Shown: piece by piece, positions 27,256 through 34,765 of the stretch
Layout of the letters: each line of letters opens with the position of its first letter
How positions within the stretch are numbered: position 1 is the stretch's first letter
Source: Saprospiraceae bacterium
GTDB taxonomy: Bacteria; Bacteroidota; Bacteroidia; Chitinophagales; Saprospiraceae
Assembly (NCBI GenBank): GCA_020628095.1
Contig: JAHDFP010000003.1
Location: 124,001-188,000 of the forward strand
Direction: 5' to 3'
DNA length: 64,000 nucleotides
Made by a program: the position numbers and the translations under genes
The notes under the pieces: model-generated
Databases searched by the model: none
Told to the model about the DNA's origin: nothing
The model's input: only the letters and a program-made list of their open reading frames with translations

Positions 27256-28094
27256 GACATATAGTAGGAATATTGATGATGAGTATGGCATGTAGTTGCT
27301 CCTTGGTTGATAGTTTTGATGAGGAGCCGATGTTTTTAGAAATAGATAAGGTGGACCTACAGACTGAGATATTGCAAGGTGCGCCGACGCATGACATAGA
27401 GGCCATCTCCGTGTATGCTGATGGTTTTAACATTGGCGTATTTCCTTTGCCTGCATCTGTGCCAGTATTAGATGACGATGCGACGACTATGATAGATATC
27501 TTACCTGTCATCAAAAATAACGGACAAGGCAACAATAGGGTAGAGTACCCTTTCTATGAAGGTTTAAATTTTCCATTACAATTTGAGCCACTTAAAGTGA
27601 CTAACCTTGATCTGGTTTTTAATTACAGGGATGATGTTAATTTTATATGGATAGAAGATTTCGAAAATCCGCATTCTCTCATAGTGGATGTAGATGGCAA
27701 TTCGGATGTTTCTTTTAGCAGAGATTCTGATGCTTTATCAGGAGAATTTGCTGGAAAGGTGACGACGACTGCCGAAAATCCAAGATTTGAAAAAGCATCT
27801 TCTCAGATTTTTCCAGCGGCCGACGTACGCGAATCCGTTGTCTATATAGAGTTAGATTATAAAAGCGAGATTGCATTTAGAATAGGGATAATAGGTTATC
27901 GTAGTATGCAAGGAACGCGCTTATATAAAATAGAACTCGTCCCTAATCAAGAATGGACTAAATTATATCTTGATTTGACACAGGAGATTAACATTGGCGA
28001 TTTCGATGAATACCAAATAGTGCTCAGCAGTGGATTGATTAATTCTGATTTGGGCTCTTTATGGATAGATAATATAAAACTCACACATTTCTGA
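27252..28094 (+). CDS. Lipoprotein of unknown function
   Basis: 280-residue protein with a short lipoprotein signal (MRHIVGILMMSMACSC, lipid-attachment Cys inferred). The body is acidic and beta-rich. The C-terminal third (VVYIELDYKSEIAFRIGIIG...TKLYLDLTQEINIGDFDEYQIVLSSGL...LWIDNIKL) resembles a carbohydrate-binding jelly-roll with the frequent terminal IDNIKL motif. No defined family recognised. ATGA overlap with the Gfo/Idh gene upstream. Confidence 0.8.
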   Translation: MRHIVGILMMSMACSCSLVDSFDEEPMFLEIDKVDLQTEILQGAPTHDIEAISVYADGFNIGVFPLPASVPVLDDDATTMIDILPVIKNNGQGNNRVEYPFYEGLNFPLQFEPLKVTNLDLVFNYRDDVNFIWIEDFENPHSLIVDVDGNSDVSFSRDSDALSGEFAGKVTTTAENPRFEKASSQIFPAADVRESVVYIELDYKSEIAFRIGIIGYRSMQGTRLYKIELVPNQEWTKLYLDLTQEINIGDFDEYQIVLSSGLINSDLGSLWIDNIKLTHF

Positions 28095-28142
28095 GGTTTC
28101 ATAATTCGCAATCTTCCCTTATACCTTTGATGCTCTTATACC

Positions 28143-29555
28143 ATGCGCGGAAGTAGAGAAACAGAAATATTATTCTATCGCCTATTAGATTGGCTAGCCG
28201 CATCTTTAGCTTGGTTATTATTTTATTACTATCGTCGTACAGTAGAGATACCTGGGATATTTTTTTCTGAGGTACTGGGTGAGAACAAATTACACGTCGG
28301 TCTTCTGGTAATACCCTTCGGATGGTTGTTATTGTATACACTTTTTGATAAGTATCAGGACATCTATCGCTATTCTAGATTAGCCACAGTGTTGCGTACT
28401 TTTTGGTTGAGTCTCGCGGGGGTGACTGTTTTGTTTTTTACGATAATGGTGGATGACGACACCTATCAATACACGAATTATATCAATCCTTTCTTTAGAC
28501 TTTTGATATACCATTTTGGTATTACGGGGATACTAAGAATGATATATCTGACCATCGCTAAGTGGCGCTTGAGGAGAGGAAAAGTCTATTACAATACCTT
28601 GGTCGTGGGTGATGCAGCTCAGATAATAGAAGTCGTCAAAGAATTATCAGAGACCCGACTTAATCTAGGCCATCGAGTTGTAGGTTATTTATCAGAACAG
28701 AAGATAACAGAGCTAACAGAACAGGACTATTTAGGAAGTAATAATGACATGGTGGAGGTGATGGAACAACGAGAAATAGAAGATGTCATTATTGCCACAG
28801 ATCCAGAGAAACCAGAATTGACCAGGCGATTGCTCACACAATTATATGATCTGCGAGACACTGTCAATGTAAAAGTGAACTCCGCGAACTACGAGAACAT
28901 CATCGGTCTTGTAAAAATTAATCACCTCTATGGCATAGGCCTTATCGAGATAGATCAGGATGTGATGTCACGATATGCTTATATGCTTAAGCGGTCGGGT
29001 GATATTTTCTGTAGTCTGTTGGGATTGATTTTGGGTATTCCTTTGTTTGTTTTTATAGCGATCAGGGTGAGGTTGTCCTCAGAGGGTCCTTTATTATTCA
29101 GTCAGGAGAGAGTCGGTAAGGATAATGAGACCTTTTTCATTCATAAGTTTAGGTCTATGTATTTGGGATCAGAAAAGGATGGACCTCAGTTGTCTAGTGA
29201 TGCTGATAGTCGCATTACACCCTGGGGAATGATTATGAGAAAGTATAGACTCGATGAGTTGCCGCAGTTTTATAATGTACTGATAGGTGATATGTCTTTT
29301 GTGGGACCGCGTCCTGAGCGGCAATATTATATAGATCAAATCGTCGCGAGAGAACCTCTGTATAAAAAATTATTGCAAGTAAGACCTGGTATTACCTCTT
29401 GGGGACAGGTCAAATTTGGCTATGCCAGTAATATAGAAGAAATGGTCAACCGCGTAAAATATGATCTTATTTATATAGAAAATATGTCTCTCACTTTAGA
29501 TATGAAAATATTGCTACATACGGTCAAAATTCTAATTCAGGGAAAGGGCAAATAG
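28143..29555 (+). CDS. Polyprenyl-phosphate sugar phosphotransferase (WcaJ/WbaP type)
   Basis: Initiating transferase that loads the first sugar-phosphate onto undecaprenyl phosphate for exopolysaccharide or O-antigen synthesis. 470 residues: several N-terminal transmembrane helices, a CoA-binding-like middle domain (YYNTLVVGDAAQIIEVV), then the catalytic bacterial sugar transferase domain KRSGDIFCSLLGL...GPLLFSQERVGKDNETFFIHKFRSM, RKYRLDELPQFYNVLIGDMSFVGPRPE and RPGITSWGQV. No other glycosyltransferases are in the window. 48 bases after the lipoprotein gene. Confidence 0.93.
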   Translation: MRGSRETEILFYRLLDWLAASLAWLLFYYYRRTVEIPGIFFSEVLGENKLHVGLLVIPFGWLLLYTLFDKYQDIYRYSRLATVLRTFWLSLAGVTVLFFTIMVDDDTYQYTNYINPFFRLLIYHFGITGILRMIYLTIAKWRLRRGKVYYNTLVVGDAAQIIEVVKELSETRLNLGHRVVGYLSEQKITELTEQDYLGSNNDMVEVMEQREIEDVIIATDPEKPELTRRLLTQLYDLRDTVNVKVNSANYENIIGLVKINHLYGIGLIEIDQDVMSRYAYMLKRSGDIFCSLLGLILGIPLFVFIAIRVRLSSEGPLLFSQERVGKDNETFFIHKFRSMYLGSEKDGPQLSSDADSRITPWGMIMRKYRLDELPQFYNVLIGDMSFVGPRPERQYYIDQIVAREPLYKKLLQVRPGITSWGQVKFGYASNIEEMVNRVKYDLIYIENMSLTLDMKILLHTVKILIQGKGK

Positions 29556-29562
29556 TATAATT

Positions 29563-30309
29563 ATGCGTAAATATGGTCTTATAGGTTTTCCGCTTTCTCA
29601 TTCTTTTTCGCCAGATTATTTCAAGAAAAAATTTGAACAACTCGGAATACTCGATGCGGAATATACCTCTTACCCATTAGCTAATATAGATAAGTTACCA
29701 GCGCTAATAAATGAAGGAATCAATGGTCTAAATGTAACGATTCCCTATAAAGAGAAGGTTATGCCTTATCTCGATAACTTGGATGAGACATCCAGAACTA
29801 TCAATTCTGTCAATACGATCAAAGTCATAGATGGTAAACTCTATGGCTATAACACCGATGTCTATGGCTTTGAGATGAGTATCGCCCCATTGTTATCAGA
29901 TAAAAATGTGTCAAGAGCCTTGGTTATGGGTACTGGCGGCTCATCTAAGGCGGTGGCTTATGTTCTCAAAAAATTGGGCTTAGAAGTTCGCTTTGTTTCT
30001 ACTTCCAATAAGGGAATTTCTTATGATGATCTCGACAAAGAAATCATGGATTCTCATCAAGTAATCGTTAACACGACCCCTCTGGGCATGTACCCTAAAA
30101 TAGATGCGATGCCTTCCATTCCTACACAATATATAGGCAAATCACATCTATGTTACGACCTTATCTACAATCCTGAAAAAACATTATTTTTGGAAAGAGC
30201 GGAGGCCAAGGGAGCTATGATTTCCAATGGACTCCACATGCTAAGATTACAGGCCGATAAATCATGGCAAATCTGGAATGAAGACTATACCAACCGAACC
30301 AAACCCTAA
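29563..30309 (+). CDS. aroE: Shikimate dehydrogenase
   Basis: Reduces 3-dehydroshikimate to shikimate with NADPH in aromatic amino acid synthesis. 248 residues with the substrate SxS motif FPLSHSFSP, the catalytic Lys in NVTIPYKEKV, NSVNTI, NTDVYGF, the NADP loop MGTGGSSKAVAYVL and the C-terminal GLHMLRLQADKSW. 7 bases after the sugar transferase gene; it overlaps the start of the proline dehydrogenase gene by 32 bases in another frame. Confidence 0.95.
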   Translation: MRKYGLIGFPLSHSFSPDYFKKKFEQLGILDAEYTSYPLANIDKLPALINEGINGLNVTIPYKEKVMPYLDNLDETSRTINSVNTIKVIDGKLYGYNTDVYGFEMSIAPLLSDKNVSRALVMGTGGSSKAVAYVLKKLGLEVRFVSTSNKGISYDDLDKEIMDSHQVIVNTTPLGMYPKIDAMPSIPTQYIGKSHLCYDLIYNPEKTLFLERAEAKGAMISNGLHMLRLQADKSWQIWNEDYTNRTKP

Positions 30310-31480
30310 GACTGCATTAGATTTTTCTAATACAGAAATCGCTTTTGAATACATTTCCGATAAGGAACTCAAGGAGCTTAGATATCTATTTAGCGTAATG
30401 AATAATCGCAATCTGGTAAAGCTGGGTACTGCAATGACACCGCTGGCACTTAAGCTAAATCTGCCTTTCGTGCGATCTGCGGTCAAGCGTACTATCTTCA
30501 GACAATTTGTAGGTGGCGAAAACCTGCTGGATACGCAAAAAACCATAGACCTCTTATACAAATATAATACGCTGACCATACTGGACTATGGTGCCGAATC
30601 CAAAACCACTCAAGAAGAGCTGGACGCCGTCATGGCAGAGACAGTAAAAGCAATAGAGCTAGCAGCCTCTAATGATTCTGTCCCCACCGTCAGTACTAAA
30701 GTGACAGGTCTTGCAGATAACGCCTTGCTTATAAAGATGCAATCAGATAAGCCCTTATCGACTCAAGAGCAAGGACAAAAAGAGCGATTAATAAAAAGAC
30801 TAAATACGATATGCCAAAGAGCGTACGAGCTAGGCGTGGGTGTAATGATCGATGCGGAGGAAAGCTGGATGCAGATCACCATAGACCAGCTCGTAGATCA
30901 GATGATGGCGACCTATAACAAGTCTGGGGTCATCGTCTATAATACCTACCAGCTATACAGACATGACAAACTGGATCATCTCAAGGCGGCACACGAAGAG
31001 GCTCTATCGAAGGGCTATAAACTGGGCGCGAAGCTCGTCAGAGGCGCTTATCTCGATAAGGAAAATAACTACGCCGAAGAAAATAATATCCCTACTGTCA
31101 CTAATCCTGATAAAGCCTCGACAGATCTGATGTATAACAAGGCCCTCAAATATTGTGTCGAAAACTATAAAAGTATCGCTTCTGTCTGCGCTTCTCATAA
31201 CCAAAAAAGCAATCTATATCAGGCGCAACTCATAGAAGAAAATCATATCGAAAAATCACATCCCCATCTTAATTTTTGTCAGCTACTGGGTATGAGTGAT
31301 AACATCACTTTTAATCTGGCCAAGGCGGGTTTTAATGTAGCGAAGTATGTACCCTATGGTCCACTCAAGGAGGTGATACCTTACCTCATCAGACGTGCCA
31401 AGGAAAACAGTGCTGTCACAGGCGACATGAGCCGGGAACTAAAACTTATTAAGAGTGAGGTGAAGAGGCGGGGGCTGTAG
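30278..31480 (+). CDS. Proline dehydrogenase
   Basis: FAD-dependent enzyme oxidising proline to pyrroline-5-carboxylate. 400 residues, a stand-alone enzyme as in most Bacteroidota rather than a PutA fusion. Motifs: VMIDAEESW, YQLYRHDKLDHL, GAKLVRGAYLDKE, VCASHNQKS, FCQLLGMSDN and KYVPYGPLKEVIPYLIRRAKEN. The start at 30278 overlaps aroE by 32 bases; no later Met gives a full N-terminus (next at residue ~41), so translational coupling is likely. Last gene of the operon. Confidence 0.93.
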   Translation: MKTIPTEPNPKTALDFSNTEIAFEYISDKELKELRYLFSVMNNRNLVKLGTAMTPLALKLNLPFVRSAVKRTIFRQFVGGENLLDTQKTIDLLYKYNTLTILDYGAESKTTQEELDAVMAETVKAIELAASNDSVPTVSTKVTGLADNALLIKMQSDKPLSTQEQGQKERLIKRLNTICQRAYELGVGVMIDAEESWMQITIDQLVDQMMATYNKSGVIVYNTYQLYRHDKLDHLKAAHEEALSKGYKLGAKLVRGAYLDKENNYAEENNIPTVTNPDKASTDLMYNKALKYCVENYKSIASVCASHNQKSNLYQAQLIEENHIEKSHPHLNFCQLLGMSDNITFNLAKAGFNVAKYVPYGPLKEVIPYLIRRAKENSAVTGDMSRELKLIKSEVKRRGL

Positions 31481-31542
31481 TTAAGGTGGTTTATTTAGTT
31501 GTAATTAATCTAGTTTATATATTTCAAACTAAGGCCACCATT

Positions 31543-31617
31543 CTGTTTGTGAAATTTGTAGGAACTCATAAAGAATATGATAAAGTTGATTCTTGTAAAG
31601 TAAACATGTTTAATTAG
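31543..31617 (+). pseudogene. 3' remnant of a HigB-type toxin gene
   Basis: Translation of these bases gives VKFVGTHKEYDKVDSCKVNMFN followed by TAG, matching the C-terminus of the intact toxin at 15705-16034 (VKFVGTHKQYDKIDVCEVNMFKK). The N-terminal ~85 residues are missing: the DNA upstream is the end of the proline dehydrogenase gene plus ~60 unrelated bases. An intact antitoxin gene follows 7 bases later. Confidence 0.85.
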
Positions 31618-31624
31618 ACTAATA

Positions 31625-32020
31625 ATGAAATACAAAAGGATATATAACATAGAAAAATACAATGAATACTGCAAGGTCTATGAAAAACTGATGATGAAAG
31701 ATTCTGAAAAATATGCAGATGAAATTGATTTATTAGAATTGCTCATCGAAGATTATGATAACCGTACTATTGAATCAATTGGCATACAAGAAGATATGAA
31801 CCCCATTGAAACTCTTCAATATCTAATGGAAGAACATAAGCTTACTAAAGCCGAACTTGCTCGACAACTTATTGTTTCGAGACAGCTCATTACCGAAATT
31901 CTAAACTATAAACGTAACATCAGCAAAAAGATGGCAATCAAACTCAGCAATAGATTCAATATGCAGCAGACAGCTTTCAGTAGAGAGTATGAATTAAAAA
32001 ACAAGAAGAAAGCCGCATAA
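31625..32020 (+). CDS. Orphan HigA-type antitoxin
   Basis: 131 residues, same architecture as the intact antitoxin at 16031: acidic N-terminal half (YNEYCKVYEKLMM...DEIDLLELLIEDYD) and C-terminal HTH (HKLTKAELARQLIVSRQLITEILNYKRNISKKMAIKLSNRF), ending in a Lys-rich tail. Its toxin is reduced to a C-terminal fragment directly upstream, so it is an orphan that could still act as a DNA-binding regulator or neutralise a related toxin. Confidence 0.88.
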   Translation: MKYKRIYNIEKYNEYCKVYEKLMMKDSEKYADEIDLLELLIEDYDNRTIESIGIQEDMNPIETLQYLMEEHKLTKAELARQLIVSRQLITEILNYKRNISKKMAIKLSNRFNMQQTAFSREYELKNKKKAA

Positions 32021-32114
32021 ATGAAATGCGATATAATCTGCTCGTCTTGTAATTCTTTCTCCATTAAATTGGTAGGGTGTACAAGTATTGTTAATAATCA
32101 GGAATAAGGTAATC

Positions 32115-33077
32115 ATGACAGAGTCACCAAACATAGTATTCTTAGATGCGAACTCTTTGGGAAGAGACGAAATAGACTTTTCGATTTTGAGTGAGCTTGG
32201 CCAAGTGACTTTATATGATAATACAGAATCCGCACAGCTCATAGAACGTTGCAAGTCCGCTCAAATAATTATCAGCAATAAAGTAAAAATCGAAGCCACA
32301 CACATAGAACAGTTACCTGCGCTTAAGATGATCCAGGTAGCCGCCACAGGCTATAATAATGTTGCTGTCAGTGCAGCACGAGATAGAGGCATTACGGTAT
32401 GCAATGTCAGTGGATATAGTACATCCTCTGTCGCACAACATGTATTTGCTATGTTGTTATCATATCTCAATAATTGCTCATTGTATTATACGGAAAGCCA
32501 ATCTGGTGTATGGAGTCGTCAGAGTAGTTTTTCTTATTGGCACGGTCCTATCGAAGAACTCGCGGATGAGACGATGGGTATATTTGGTTTTGGAAAAATA
32601 GGAATGGCCGTGGCGAAAATTGCATTGGCTTATGATATGAAAGTCTTAGCTGTCAGCAAGTATCCCGATAAGAATCAATTGACAGGTGTACAGTTTGTAG
32701 ACATGGATGCATTACTCAGATCATCGGACATCTTATCCTTGCATGCTCCTCTTAATCCATTGACTAAGGGTGTCATCGATGCACATGCTCTCGGCATTAT
32801 GAAGAAAGATGCGATACTGATTAATACTAGTCGCGGACCATTGATTAACGAAGATGATCTGTACGAAGCCTTAGAGAATGATCAGATATCTGTGGCACTA
32901 TTAGATGTGCTTTCTCAGGAACCACCACCACAAGATCATCCCTTATTAGGAGTTAAGAATTGTTTTATCACACCACATCAAGCTTGGGCGAGTCTGCAAT
33001 CTAGAAAAAGGTTGTTGCAGGGGATTAGTGATAATATCAGAGCGTTTTTATCTGGCACACCTGTTAATGTGGTGTAA
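32115..33077 (+). CDS. D-2-hydroxyacid dehydrogenase (glycerate/phosphoglycerate dehydrogenase-like)
   Basis: NAD-dependent dehydrogenase of the 2-hydroxyacid family, ~320 residues. The nucleotide loop is MGIFGFGKIGMAVAK; the catalytic triad is visible as TSRG (Arg), LSQEPP (Glu) and ITPHQAWASLQSR (His). Closest in feel to glycerate/hydroxypyruvate reductases of Bacteroidota (VAATGYNNV, QHVFAMLLSYLNN). The Met at 32115 (MTESPNIVFLD) is preferred over 32088, whose extra residues do not fit the fold. Confidence 0.88.
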   Translation: MTESPNIVFLDANSLGRDEIDFSILSELGQVTLYDNTESAQLIERCKSAQIIISNKVKIEATHIEQLPALKMIQVAATGYNNVAVSAARDRGITVCNVSGYSTSSVAQHVFAMLLSYLNNCSLYYTESQSGVWSRQSSFSYWHGPIEELADETMGIFGFGKIGMAVAKIALAYDMKVLAVSKYPDKNQLTGVQFVDMDALLRSSDILSLHAPLNPLTKGVIDAHALGIMKKDAILINTSRGPLINEDDLYEALENDQISVALLDVLSQEPPPQDHPLLGVKNCFITPHQAWASLQSRKRLLQGISDNIRAFLSGTPVNVV

Positions 33078-33587
33078 CTTTTTGGACACATTCATAAGTA
33101 GCCTAAAACCATTTGACTTGGACTGGGAAGATATTTTATTGTTTAACACGAGTTGTTTTAGTAAGTTACCGAACAATATTCTTTAAGGAAGTCTCAAGCA
33201 AATTCAAATTTTATTGACCTTGGATGAAGGAATAGAGCAGAGCAAAAAGACCTTATAATGAACTAGGGTTTTGGTTACTTTAGGGCTATGTCAGAGTAAG
33301 ATATCAAAGAGAAAATTTACTTCTTATCCCTGACTATCTCAAAATCTCCTCCGCCACCCAAAATCATTCGACGTGGCTCGGCTTCTTTTCTAATATGACG
33401 CGTACGTTTTTCATCTCGACCTTGTGGAGAGATCTCCCGATGTGAATTTCCACTGACTTAAGATTTTTCGACAAGCTCAAAATGAAAACAATGTTCAAAA
33501 TCGTTTGGCTATCAAAAATTGGTTTGGGCAATGCCAAGTAACATACCAAAGAGGAAATTTACTTCTTAATATCCCTTTCTGAGAAAC
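33078..33587. other. Gene-free intergenic stretch with degenerate repeats
   Basis: No convincing coding sequence; the 61-codon minus ORF at 33364-33549 has no family features. The stretch holds an imperfect direct repeat (33295-33330 and 33536-33576) and, between its copies, fragments such as ggagatctctccacaaggtcgag (read on the minus strand) and tcgacaagctcaaaatga that look like the short dispersed intergenic repeats common in Bacteroidota genomes. Confidence 0.5.
33295..33576. repeat. Imperfect direct repeat flanking ~200 bp of non-coding DNA
   Basis: Copy 1 (33295-33330) agtaagatatcaaagagaaa and following bases; copy 2 (33536-33576) aagtaacataccaaagagga and following bases. Both continue into atttacttcttA..atccc. 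The offset is 242 bases. Could be the ends of a small non-coding mobile element or a decayed duplication. Confidence 0.5.
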
Positions 33588-33617
33588 TAAGAAAAGGCCA
33601 CCCAGATGGATGGCCTT
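33588..33617 (-). terminator. Terminator of the BON-LysM gene
   Basis: On the minus strand AAGGCCATCC-ATCT-GGGTGGCCTT (10-bp stem, one U-G pair) followed by TTCTTAG; 27 bases after the stop codon. Confidence 0.75.
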
Positions 33618-33643
33618 TCAAAATTTTCATACTGAATGTATCC

Positions 33644-34117
33644 TTATACGGCTGGTACTCTGAGTACTTGTCCTGGATATATCATATTAGGATCTTTTAG
33701 CATCGGCTGATTTGCCTCAAAGATCAAGTTGTATTTCATGGGATCGCCGTAGACTTCTTTAGCTATTTTCGATAAAGAGTCACCGCTTTTTACGGTGTAC
33801 ATAGTGGATTCAGGTTCTTGAGTGACGACTGATATTCTATCGTCGATAGATGCGACACCTTCCATATTTCCTAGTATAAGGATTGCTTTCTCTCTAGCCG
33901 CTTGCGATTCTGCTTCTCCATAGACTTTGACGACATCATTTTCGATTTCGACATCTATGTCTTTGATCCCTACATTCGAGCTATAAAGAATGCCCTCTAG
34001 TAATCCTTCTTGCCTCTCTACGGCTGCTTCAGCAGATCTTGCCTTGGCTTCGTTTCTTTCTGCCGCTTTCTTTAATGATTTGTTTCCAACGTTTTTGAGG
34101 AATGAAAATAAACCCAT
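33644..34117 (-). CDS. BON and LysM domain protein (Kbp/YgaU-like)
   Basis: 157 residues: a short basic N-terminus (MGLFSFLKNVGNKSLKKA), a BON domain at ~45-100 (VGIKDIDVEIENDVVKVYGEAESQAAREKAILILGNMEGVASIDD) and a LysM domain at ~108-155 (YTVKSGDSLSKIAKEVYGDPMKYNLIFEANQPMLKDPNMIYPGQVLRVP). The same architecture as E. coli Kbp, a cytoplasmic potassium-binding protein. No signal peptide. Monocistronic, with its own terminator. Confidence 0.92.
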   Translation of the reverse strand: MGLFSFLKNVGNKSLKKAAERNEAKARSAEAAVERQEGLLEGILYSSNVGIKDIDVEIENDVVKVYGEAESQAAREKAILILGNMEGVASIDDRISVVTQEPESTMYTVKSGDSLSKIAKEVYGDPMKYNLIFEANQPMLKDPNMIYPGQVLRVPAV

Positions 34118-34262
34118 GTACTTTTGTTTTTTATTAGTTTGATGAATATTACACCTGACTAACTATTTTTTGTCAAGTATAATTCAATTTTGAGGTGTAA
34201 AAATTAAAAATTATCTGTTATTTATTGATTACTCGTACATATATCAATAATTTAGAGTACGA

Positions 34263-34607
34263 ATGAAAACAGCGGCTTTCATATTTTACTTCCTTTTGTC
34301 TGCGGTCAATCTGGGTTTTGCCCCAGAGCCTAACGAGCAAACTGAACCAATTCAGCACAAAATATCAGTGCTTGAGATATTAGATCATGGCTTTATTTCT
34401 TTTGCGGAGGTAACACAGGAGTTAAGAAAATCAGTTGAAAATATTCCTGATCTGAATCCTTTGGGAGTTATAGATGTGATGTCCTCCTTGGAGGTCAAAA
34501 AGCCACTTTATTCTTTAGGACTTATTACATCAGATTTTGCACCTGTCATTTCGGATATGCTACTTAAGTATACACACTTTCTACGTATACCTTTTCCAAG
34601 TCATTAG
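34263..34607 (+). CDS. Small secreted protein, unknown function
   Basis: 114 residues with a signal-peptide-like start (MKTAAFIFYFLLSAVNLGFA). The mature part (EPNEQTEPIQHKISVLEILDHGFISFAEVTQELRKSVENIPDLNPLGVIDVMSS) shows no family I recognise. It stands alone between the divergent BON-LysM gene and secDF, so the coding call rests on length, signal peptide and a free intergenic position. Confidence 0.5.
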   Translation: MKTAAFIFYFLLSAVNLGFAPEPNEQTEPIQHKISVLEILDHGFISFAEVTQELRKSVENIPDLNPLGVIDVMSSLEVKKPLYSLGLITSDFAPVISDMLLKYTHFLRIPFPSH

Positions 34608-34697
34608 ACCTATTCTTTTAGCTATTATTGGACCAATATGTCTATTAATAGTCTGATTATCACCATTTTATACATGGTGATTCCGCCTTATTCAATA

Positions 34698-34730
34698 TTG
34701 AATTAATTTTTAATTATAAACTTATATTTG
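34698..34730 (+). promoter_or_regulatory. Bacteroidota-type promoter of secDF
   Basis: TTG (34698-34700), 22 bases, TATATTTG (34723-34730): a full match to TTG-N(17-23)-TAnnTTTG. The expected transcript start near 34737 gives a ~29-base leader before the ATG at 34766. Confidence 0.6.
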
Positions 34731-34765
34731 CGGAGTTTTTTCGCAAGCCAAATCATATAAAAAAA

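Noticed and set aside
33364-33549. 61-codon minus ORF in the intergenic repeat region
   Set aside because: It is made of repeat-like fragments with no conserved pattern.
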